A stretch of 64,000 bases of DNA from the NCBI GenBank assembly GCA_009840005.1, contig VXOR01000057.1, positions 1-64,000 of the forward strand, written 5' to 3'. The translations under genes were made by a program, and so were the position numbers. The notes under the pieces are model-generated. The model ran no database searches. It was not told the DNA's origin and saw only the letters and a program-made list of their open reading frames with translations. The DNA is from Gemmatimonadota bacterium (GTDB taxonomy: Bacteria; Latescibacterota; UBA2968; UBA8231). Numbering within the stretch: position 1 is the first letter of the stretch; each line of letters begins with the position of its first letter. This document shows positions 25,368-32,736 of this stretch, one piece after another.

Positions 25368-26300
25368 TCATTTACCATCCACAGAGGACGGTTGCTCCAC
25401 AGGCATACACCAGTTTTGCACCTCATCTAAAGTAATGGTGCGAAAATCGGGCATCCGGTCGGCGTTGCGATCCTGATGCTGATGGCCGCCGAGGATGTAC
25501 ATTGAGTGCTTGCGCCCCGACCCCGGCCGGTCGGCATCGAGCAGCCGGAACCCTATATGCAGTGTCTGCTCCGGCGCGAAAACGTGCCGCTTGCTCTCCT
25601 CCAAGCTCGGCCCCAGCACATCCCACAAGGCCGCTTTCCACTCGAAGGTATATTCGACGTGCAAAGTGCCATTGGCCGCGTCGGGCGGGCGCATCGTCCA
25701 AGCGATGTCGAAGTGGGGTTTGTGCATCGCCCACAGGAACTCCTCTAAGAAAGGGTCGTGGTGCTGGTCGAGAAAGCCAGCTTGGCCGTGGGGTAGGCGC
25801 GGGTGCTTCAACGGCAATACCCGGGCGTAGTAGCGTTGGCCGTTGATCAGTTCCTCGCGGGTGAATCCGTAGATACTGCCGCCGGAGTGGTCGGAATCCA
25901 CGGTAATCGACAGCGTATCGTCCTGCCACCACTTGAGCGGATCTTCGTTTTCGATCTTGAGGGTATCGTCGCTGATCCGAGCGAAGCAGTACCAGCTATT
26001 GTCGGGGGGCGGACTCCAAGCGGTGTAGATGGTGAAGTCGAAGTCGGCCGCATCGACGTGATCCGATTCGCGGTCGAAGAATCCCTCCCGGTCCAATGCG
26101 AAACGGGAGTCGAAAAAGGCCCAGTCCTCGTCTTTGCCATCTATGGTTATCGCCGCGGGATCGGGTACCTCGACGAAGGGGACCGTAACGCCGACATGGG
26201 CGGACGCGATACTGGTTATGGGAACGGTCAGGACTAAGCTTAAGAGGAATGCCCTGAATAGACCGCAGCAATGCGCGTCCTTGTCGCTAGCTATCGTCAT
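25368..26300 (-). CDS. Secreted CBM9-like protein
   Basis: 310 aa. A hydrophobic signal segment (FLLSLVLTVPITSIASA) is followed by HVGVTVPFVEVPDPAAITID, GKDEDWAFFD and DSDHSGGSIYGF, a CBM9-type arrangement. The paralogue at 35683-36594 shares the AHVGVTV opening, the YTFEWKAALWDV/YTYEWRGALWDI segment and the LDADRPGSGRKHSMYI segment. The ATG at 26300 abuts the inverted-repeat element at 26299-26416, and no ribosome-binding site is visible, so the true start may be internal. Carbohydrate binding is inferred; it precedes the amidohydrolase gene. Confidence 0.72.
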   Translation of the reverse strand: MTIASDKDAHCCGLFRAFLLSLVLTVPITSIASAHVGVTVPFVEVPDPAAITIDGKDEDWAFFDSRFALDREGFFDRESDHVDAADFDFTIYTAWSPPPDNSWYCFARISDDTLKIENEDPLKWWQDDTLSITVDSDHSGGSIYGFTREELINGQRYYARVLPLKHPRLPHGQAGFLDQHHDPFLEEFLWAMHKPHFDIAWTMRPPDAANGTLHVEYTFEWKAALWDVLGPSLEESKRHVFAPEQTLHIGFRLLDADRPGSGRKHSMYILGGHQHQDRNADRMPDFRTITLDEVQNWCMPVEQPSSVDGK

Positions 26301-26416
26301 ATAGCAATCCTAAATGACTTGCACAATTCGAGCGGCTTATCTTCTTGTGCATCCTATTCTGCGTCCATCTGCGTCCATCTGCGGATTATCTCGCGAATGA
26401 TTTAGGATGGCTATAT
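26299..26416. repeat. 118-bp MITE-like element, full copy 2
   Basis: Same length as the copy at 818-935, with the same terminal inverted repeats (ATATAGCAATCCTAAATGA left; the complement of ATATAGCCATCCTAAATCA right) and the same central CTGCGTC-CATCTGCGTC tandem. It fills the gap between the CBM9-like gene start and the end of the FlgD-type gene at 26425. Confidence 0.82.
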
Positions 26417-26424
26417 GTCGCAGC

Positions 26425-28794
26425 CTAGTAAGCCACGCTGATAATGCGATGCTGGCTCGCGGCCCCGGCTTGGGCCTCTACCTCCACTCGGCACAGGTAC
26501 GAACCCGGAGGAACTACGCGCTCGTCTTGGTCTTGGCCGGTCCAAATGTAGAGGTAGGACTGGTCGGGCTGGCGCTGGCCCTCAAGGGTGCGGACGAGTC
26601 GGCCATCGAGGGTGTAGATCTGCACTTGGGCCGGCGCGTCCGTTTTCAAGACATGGAAGCGGATTTCCGCCGCGTCGCCGATCCCATCCCCATTGGGGCT
26701 GATGAACGACTGCACCGCGAGGTTGGTGAGCAACTGGTCAGTGCCCGGGACGCTGGGCAAATACACAGTCGTGGCGGCGCGGCGCATCGGATCGACCGGC
26801 TGCCACACCGCTAGCTGCCCCTCGTGGCCGACGAAGGCCCGAAAGAGCGTGGCATTGCGCTCTACGACCGCACTAAATGTCAGCGCAACTTCCTCGCGCC
26901 GCACGGTGCGCGGCAGTTCCACCAGCAGCGAATCGCCAGCGACGCGCACCGCGGCTGGCTCGGCGTCGGCACCGCCTATAGTGAGAGCGAGCGAGTCGGG
27001 ATCGACGGGCGATGGGGTTTGCAGCAGAATGCGGTTAAATCCGGGGTTGCGCGACGCAAACTCCGGCGTGATGTGAAACGAAAAAAGCTGGGGCACGCCC
27101 GCCTCGGCCGTGCGCGGCAGCACCTCTCCGGTGACTCCGGCTAAGAAGGCGTCGGTAAATTCAATCTCCAAGGCGCGTACAGTCGGCGCGGTAGTCGGAC
27201 GGTCTGAGCTGAGGATGAGCTGGACCTGGACGAAGCGGCGCGGGCTGGGAGACAGAAACTGCTCGCCGGAGCGCTGGTAAAAGTTGCTCCACTCGCTCCA
27301 GTCCTCGCCAATGCCGATAGAGCTCTGGGTCTCGCCGCGTAGCGCCTTCGGCATTTGGTCAAACTGCTCGGCCGTTACCTCGGTGCCATCCTTGCGGAAA
27401 TAGCGAAAATTTTCTTGCAGCTCGTTGCCCGAGCGAGTGCGCGCCTGAATGCGTGCGCCCGGGGGCAGGTCGGCTTCCCACAGCAGGGATTTGATCACCT
27501 TCGCCCGGTTGTCGCCGGCGATTTGCCCCAAGTCGATAAAGTCCGAACTCATCTCCACTTGGGCCACGTGACCCACCGCAAACATCAGCGTCTCGATCAA
27601 AAATCCGCTCTGATACTGGAAGCTGGACTGCGAGCCGCCGCCGACCCACTCGGCCGCGATAAAGCGCACGGGGCGCGGCTCAAAAAGATACGTCAATTGG
27701 CCGGGGAACTCGGTCGAGGACGCGAGCAAGGCATCTGTATCGCCGACGAAGAGCTGGTCAAAATCGACTTCGCCCGTCAACGTGCGGCGACCGTTGGAAA
27801 CGCTCAAGCTGTGGGTGCGAATCTGGGGCAGGTTGGAGCCGTACGTCAGGGTGCGAAGGAGGAAATCCGAAGTGCGCATCACGATTCGATCTACCCAAAA
27901 CAGCGCGCCCAAATCCCAGTCCCAAGCAATGGGATCTTGGCCGCGCTCCCGCCGTGCTCCCCAATCGGTATTGGCGTTGCCGTCGGCCATCTTGAAGGGA
28001 AAGCCCCGGCCCGAGCGCTCCTGAATCGCGCCGCCGCGCTCTAAGGTCTGTAAGGCAATGTTTTCCCCGAGCGTGTACACCTCCACCTCGGCAAGGGCTG
28101 CGTCTGGTGTCTTAGCATCTACCAAAATCCTTATGAATTGCAGCAGGTCGTAGGTAGTGTCCGCAGTGCCCTCCTCGCGCGCGCCCCGCACTCGCGTCAC
28201 CTCCCTGACTAACGGCTTCACGTCGTAAATCACCTCAGTCTCGTCAATGGGCTTGGTGGTGCCGCCTATCAGGTGAAACGAGAATATGTCTTGGCGCGTC
28301 ACGCGGCGTCCCTCGGACCCGAAGACGCGAAACTCGCGGAGGGGCCGCGCACCCTCTTGGTCGGGAAAAATGAGGCGAATTTCCGACACGAGTACGGCCC
28401 TTCCTAGGTTGATCTCGATCCACCAGTCCTCTAAGGGAGCGTCCGGGTCGGGTTGCCAAAAGGTCTGAGCGCGACCGTCTATCGCCCGACCGGCTGTTGC
28501 GAGGTTGGTGCCGGCCTTCCACGCGCCACCGCGCATCTCTTTGCCGCTCACCAGTTCGTGGGTGAATTCGTCTGCATTGACCGCGGCGTTGTGCACACCC
28601 TTAAATTCGGCGGGAGTCACTGAGCCGGTTGGGGAAATTGCGAGGGTGCCGGCCGGAAAGGTCCACTGCTGCCACTCGGCTCTGCGATCCACCCGGTACA
28701 CTTCCAGATCGGCGCTCCGAGTTTGGGCGTACGCCGCCAGCACGAGGGCCGCCAAACTCAAACCCGCGAATAGGAGGAACAGAATGCGCTGCAT
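26425..28794 (-). CDS. Secreted discoidin-domain protein with C-terminal FlgD Ig-like domain
   Basis: 789 aa from the ATG at 28794 (GGAGAG upstream). It has the same plan as 4658-7177: signal peptide (ILFLLFAGLSLAALVLAAY), first discoidin region (about 85-200: AIDGRAQTFWQPD, WWIEINLGR), second discoidin-like region (about 270-400: ANTDWGARRER, WDLGALFWVDRI), a beta-sandwich segment with SNFYQRSGEQFLSPSPRRFV, then ISPNGDGIGD and WTGQDQDERVVPPGSYLCRV, ending in Val-Ala-Tyr. It is the closest paralogue of 4658-7177 in the window. Inferred surface glycan-binding role. Confidence 0.8.
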   Translation of the reverse strand: MQRILFLLFAGLSLAALVLAAYAQTRSADLEVYRVDRRAEWQQWTFPAGTLAISPTGSVTPAEFKGVHNAAVNADEFTHELVSGKEMRGGAWKAGTNLATAGRAIDGRAQTFWQPDPDAPLEDWWIEINLGRAVLVSEIRLIFPDQEGARPLREFRVFGSEGRRVTRQDIFSFHLIGGTTKPIDETEVIYDVKPLVREVTRVRGAREEGTADTTYDLLQFIRILVDAKTPDAALAEVEVYTLGENIALQTLERGGAIQERSGRGFPFKMADGNANTDWGARRERGQDPIAWDWDLGALFWVDRIVMRTSDFLLRTLTYGSNLPQIRTHSLSVSNGRRTLTGEVDFDQLFVGDTDALLASSTEFPGQLTYLFEPRPVRFIAAEWVGGGSQSSFQYQSGFLIETLMFAVGHVAQVEMSSDFIDLGQIAGDNRAKVIKSLLWEADLPPGARIQARTRSGNELQENFRYFRKDGTEVTAEQFDQMPKALRGETQSSIGIGEDWSEWSNFYQRSGEQFLSPSPRRFVQVQLILSSDRPTTAPTVRALEIEFTDAFLAGVTGEVLPRTAEAGVPQLFSFHITPEFASRNPGFNRILLQTPSPVDPDSLALTIGGADAEPAAVRVAGDSLLVELPRTVRREEVALTFSAVVERNATLFRAFVGHEGQLAVWQPVDPMRRAATTVYLPSVPGTDQLLTNLAVQSFISPNGDGIGDAAEIRFHVLKTDAPAQVQIYTLDGRLVRTLEGQRQPDQSYLYIWTGQDQDERVVPPGSYLCRVEVEAQAGAASQHRIISVAY

Positions 28795-28807
28795 GGTCTC
28801 TCCTTTT

Positions 28808-30742
28808 TTAGTAGGCAACGCCTACGGCACCGAGGCGCGTGAAGCGCTCTCGCTCGGCGTCGGCAGTCACCTCGGCGAGGTAGATCCCCACGGGCACCGG
28901 ATTGCCGCTATCGTCGCGCCCGTCCCATTCCCACACAAAAGAGCCGCTGCCGCGCACGCCGGCAAACAAGGTGCGCACCCGCTGGCCGCCAAGCGAAAAA
29001 ATCCGCACGGTCAACTGCACGGGTTGCTGGAGCTGGACCAAAGTACCGGAAATGCGCACGCGTTCGTTGATCCCGTCGCCATTGGGCGTTACCACGGCCG
29101 GCTGCACGGCAAAAAATGGCAGCAAGTTGCGCGCCGAAGCGGCCGTGGTCAGCACGCGCAAGTCATTGGTCAGGACCGTGGGGTTGGCATCTCCGGGCAG
29201 GACCTGCTGCGGCGCCTCGTCGCTTTGAGTGTCGAAGACTCGGGCGCGAAAGAACGTGGATTGAACGAAAACTTCGGCGTCGAAAACGACGCGCAACGCA
29301 CTCGGCGATTGGTGCGTCAGCCGTTGGCTGGGAAAGAATAGCTTCAGGCTCCGCTCGCCCTCGACGACGCTGTCGGGCGCAGTGGCGACGGGCGGATCGC
29401 CGATGAACATTTCCCTGAACTGCGGCCTAGCAGGCGTGAGAATCTCCAAGGCGTCAAAGCCCACATCCGTCTCGCTGATGTCGGCGCGAATGTCATAGGC
29501 AAACGTCGAGAGTTCACCGGCCGGCACTCGGGGCTTGTTGCCCAAGGGACGGGGGGTTTCCAGCGCGGAAATTTCCCCTATTAGCTGCTGAGCCAACGGC
29601 GGAATGGAATGCTCGACCACCAGCGAGTTGACCCGGATGCCGTCGAGGATGGAGTGGCTAGTGAGTGCGATTTCGAGCTGGAAGAAACGACGCGGACTAG
29701 GCAGCTCAATCCGCTGGCCGGACTCGGCAAAGGGCGGCGACCACTCGCTCCAGTTGACTTGGTCGTCTTCGACCGGGCCGCGCACGTTCAGGCCCAGCCG
29801 GCCGTAGTCGCTCTCTGAGACTTCCTGCACATCGCCGGTGAAAACATTGACGATTTCGTAGAACACCTGCGGTGTATCGTCGCGGCCCGTGCGCATGCGG
29901 ATCGAGATGTCTGCATCGGCCATTGGCTCGACGTCGATGCGGCCTTCTTGCTGGCGCAAGGTCTCGGTCGTCCACAGCAGGCGGCTGAAGTTGGCCACTT
30001 CGCCTAAGTCGATGATCTTGGACCGATAGCGCCCTCCCGGCGGAAAGCCCGCTCCGTACACCTCGAACTCGGCGATCTCAAAGGGATTGGTCGAGGTCAC
30101 GTTGAGTTGGATGTAGCGGACGAATTGCAAGGGGAAGGGAATTTGCGCCACGCTTTCCGTGGTGAAATCCACCTGCGTCAGCAGGTTGTACACCGGCAGG
30201 TTTTCCGGCGTGAAGCTCACGCCGTCGCTGACCTGAATTTTATAGCCGCGAATGAAGTCGTCGGCAAAGGGCCGCCCGCGGCTGTCGGCCCCTTCTGGGC
30301 GCGGGAAAAACGAGATGCGGTTGATGGGAAAGCGCGTGCCCAAGTCAAAGAAAAAGGTCCGGCCCGCTTGCAGCACCCCGAAATCCTTGAAGCGATTTTC
30401 GCTGGAGGTCTGCGCGTCGCCATCGACGAGCGGGGCATTCGTCTGCTTGAAGGGCACGTTGTCCCACACCCGCGCCGCGGCCACCTCACTGACGAAATCC
30501 AAGGGATAGCCCTCGGTCCATTTTAGCTGCCGGACGATGTTATCGCTGGGATTAAAACCCACCAACTGAATGGCCCCGGCTGCATCGAAGCTGATGGCCG
30601 TGGAATTTAGCTCGTCGTCCTGCCAAGAGCGGCCCGCACCACCCAATTCCCACTGCCGCACCTCGCCCGCCGCGGCCGCCGCCAACCACGCGACCCCGAC
30701 CAGCGCCCTAGCAGCACAAAACAGCGATTTGAACGCGCGCAA
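28808..30742 (-). CDS. Secreted discoidin-like protein with C-terminal FlgD Ig-like domain
   Basis: 644 aa from a TTG at 30742 with GAGG 9 nt upstream. Signal peptide AARALVGVAWLAAAAAG. The discoidin-like part is about 100-235 (LVDGDAQTSSENR, FFFDLGTRFPINRISFFPR, VRYIQLNVTS). The middle has INVFTGDVQEVSESDYGRL-type sequence and the WSEWSPPFAESG signature. The end has VTPNGDGINE, WEWDGRDDSGNPVPVGIYL and a Val-Ala-Tyr terminus. It most resembles 36671-38869. It is preceded by the DUF6784/6785 gene (50 nt gap), giving the order barrel, membrane protein, FlgD protein, FlgD protein on this strand. Confidence 0.78.
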   Translation of the reverse strand: MRAFKSLFCAARALVGVAWLAAAAAGEVRQWELGGAGRSWQDDELNSTAISFDAAGAIQLVGFNPSDNIVRQLKWTEGYPLDFVSEVAAARVWDNVPFKQTNAPLVDGDAQTSSENRFKDFGVLQAGRTFFFDLGTRFPINRISFFPRPEGADSRGRPFADDFIRGYKIQVSDGVSFTPENLPVYNLLTQVDFTTESVAQIPFPLQFVRYIQLNVTSTNPFEIAEFEVYGAGFPPGGRYRSKIIDLGEVANFSRLLWTTETLRQQEGRIDVEPMADADISIRMRTGRDDTPQVFYEIVNVFTGDVQEVSESDYGRLGLNVRGPVEDDQVNWSEWSPPFAESGQRIELPSPRRFFQLEIALTSHSILDGIRVNSLVVEHSIPPLAQQLIGEISALETPRPLGNKPRVPAGELSTFAYDIRADISETDVGFDALEILTPARPQFREMFIGDPPVATAPDSVVEGERSLKLFFPSQRLTHQSPSALRVVFDAEVFVQSTFFRARVFDTQSDEAPQQVLPGDANPTVLTNDLRVLTTAASARNLLPFFAVQPAVVTPNGDGINERVRISGTLVQLQQPVQLTVRIFSLGGQRVRTLFAGVRGSGSFVWEWDGRDDSGNPVPVGIYLAEVTADAERERFTRLGAVGVAY

Positions 30743-30792
30743 AACAATTTCCTCACTTTACTGCGAAATATAGCCCGTTTTCACCCCGAACC

Positions 30793-32733
30793 TCAACCCC
30801 AGAAAATCACATTGCCGACCATGCCGGTAAAGTGATCGACGAACAGGAAAAGACCCCCCGGCACGATGTGCCCGGCAATCATGCCCATGAAAAAGGGGCG
30901 CGTCTTGCGATAGAGCGCCACGCCGCCGTAGCGCAGCACCGACACCTTGATTAGCCACGCCAAGAACATATCAAACCACAGGTGATCCATAATCCCGGTC
31001 GGGCCAATGGGGTAGCCGAGAGGATGGAGGGGCCACCAGACGTAGTACCAGCGCGCCAGCATCAACAGCAGCATCACGCCGGCCCCAATCCCAGTGTTGA
31101 TCCAACCCCACAAATGCGGCTCGCTCGGCGTGCGAATCAAGCCAGCGGCATAGTCGTAGAACCCGTGCTGGCCCCCGGGTATTTTCAGGTTGAGCGCCCC
31201 GTATGAATAGCCCAGTTCCATCACCACCCACATCGACGAAACCATTCCAACAGCCATGGCCAAGAGCATCGTCCAGAACAGCGGGCGTTTGGAACCGCCA
31301 AAGCCCTCACCTAACTTGAGACTGTTGGCGGCTGACGTCATCGCAAAACTGCGGCCAGTCGTCCAGAAATAGGTCGTCGCCAGCACGACCAAGCCTTGGG
31401 CACCAATGGCCGACGAGCCAACCGCGGAAACCACGATGGCAGCCGAGCCAACCGGGACCGAACCATCCGAAAGCCCCCCTTCGGCGATCAGGCGCGTAAA
31501 CCCCACAAAAAGCGCGAAAGCGGTAAAGAGAAACGCCAGCGCAACCCAGACGGGCAGACCCGCCAGCGCGAGCCACGCGACCATCACCGCGCTACTCCCC
31601 ACCAAGATGAACACAGCCGTCCGGTAGGAGAGAATTTCGCCGGAGTCATCTACCGTCGGGTCGCCCCACAGGGCCTTGCGGCAGACCGCCCACAGGTGCT
31701 TGCGGGCCGCGAACAGACCAAATAGAAACAACACCAACATACCGCCCATCGACTGGTGGACGAGGATCGGGTCGATGATCGAGTGCCCACCCCCCATCAT
31801 CTCCGAACTGGTGACGCCTAAAACGGCGAATGTGGTGCGCAGGGCGTTGGCGAAGAGGTTGAAAAACCACAGGCTGAAGGCGATTTCAGTTTTGAGAAAG
31901 TAGAAAAAGCCCAAAATGTTGAAGCGAAATTTGAATTGCAGTTCGGACAGATTGTCGAAGATGGGCAAGATGAAGTGGATGGGATCAACGTTGGTGGCAA
32001 TGGGCACGGTCTCCGGGAAGTAGTTGTGTAGCCCGTGCAGGGTGCCCCAGATGGCCGGCACGGAAAACCCGGTCCACATCACCGGGTTTTTGAAGAATGG
32101 GGCCATGCGCTCCCCCCCGGCGTCCTGCTCGGTGAGAGCCATCGGCACCTGAACCAGCGGATAGGTCAACCGCTCGTAGTCGTTCCACTGCTTGCGCAGA
32201 ATCGCCATCGCGGCAATCATCGCCAAGAACAAGGCCCAGACAAGCGGTGCCCAGCGCAAAAACATCGGCAGCCAGCCGGCCCACGGGATGGACCGGCCCT
32301 GCTCCAAGCCCTCGTAAAAAGGCCACATGACTGCTAGGTCGCGCGGCTCCAGCCAATCCGCTAGGTGGGGTTGGATGAGCGTGTGCCAGTCGTTTTCCGG
32401 CGTGGCAAAGTAAAAGGGAGTGAGGATCGTGCCGATGAACCGACCAGCAAAAAACACCGGCAGGGGCGAGGCCATGACCATCATTATGTAGATGAGCAGC
32501 AACTCGCCGCGGTTTAGCCCGGCTCGCCGATGGACCAGCTTGAGCAGCGGGTTGATCAACCCAGCGAGGAAAAAGAGCAAGAACAGGGCACCGACCGTGC
32601 TGGTCCCGAGCGTCATGTACGAGCCGCGCAGAAAGAAAACCCCATACGAGTCGCCCGCGGCCACAAAAAACGTGAACAGGCAGCCGAGGATCAGCGCTTT
32701 AGGCGTGAAAACTCGGGCCGCTGGGGGTCGCAA
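30793..32733 (-). CDS. DUF6784/DUF6785-type polytopic membrane protein (paralogue)
   Basis: 646 aa with about 14 hydrophobic segments. It aligns throughout with the protein at 2027-4015: GSYMTLGTSTVGALFLLF, YFATPENDWHTL, ILRKQWNDYERLTYPL, FTRLIAEGG, WWPLHPLGYPIGP. It starts at TTG 32733, just 3 nt after the barrel stop, with a G-run at ribosome-binding spacing. Probably an inner-membrane transporter of unknown substrate. The close link to the barrel gene suggests an inner- and outer-membrane pair. Confidence 0.8.
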   Translation of the reverse strand: MRPPAARVFTPKALILGCLFTFFVAAGDSYGVFFLRGSYMTLGTSTVGALFLLFFLAGLINPLLKLVHRRAGLNRGELLLIYIMMVMASPLPVFFAGRFIGTILTPFYFATPENDWHTLIQPHLADWLEPRDLAVMWPFYEGLEQGRSIPWAGWLPMFLRWAPLVWALFLAMIAAMAILRKQWNDYERLTYPLVQVPMALTEQDAGGERMAPFFKNPVMWTGFSVPAIWGTLHGLHNYFPETVPIATNVDPIHFILPIFDNLSELQFKFRFNILGFFYFLKTEIAFSLWFFNLFANALRTTFAVLGVTSSEMMGGGHSIIDPILVHQSMGGMLVLFLFGLFAARKHLWAVCRKALWGDPTVDDSGEILSYRTAVFILVGSSAVMVAWLALAGLPVWVALAFLFTAFALFVGFTRLIAEGGLSDGSVPVGSAAIVVSAVGSSAIGAQGLVVLATTYFWTTGRSFAMTSAANSLKLGEGFGGSKRPLFWTMLLAMAVGMVSSMWVVMELGYSYGALNLKIPGGQHGFYDYAAGLIRTPSEPHLWGWINTGIGAGVMLLLMLARWYYVWWPLHPLGYPIGPTGIMDHLWFDMFLAWLIKVSVLRYGGVALYRKTRPFFMGMIAGHIVPGGLFLFVDHFTGMVGNVIFWG

Positions 32734-32736
32734 GGA

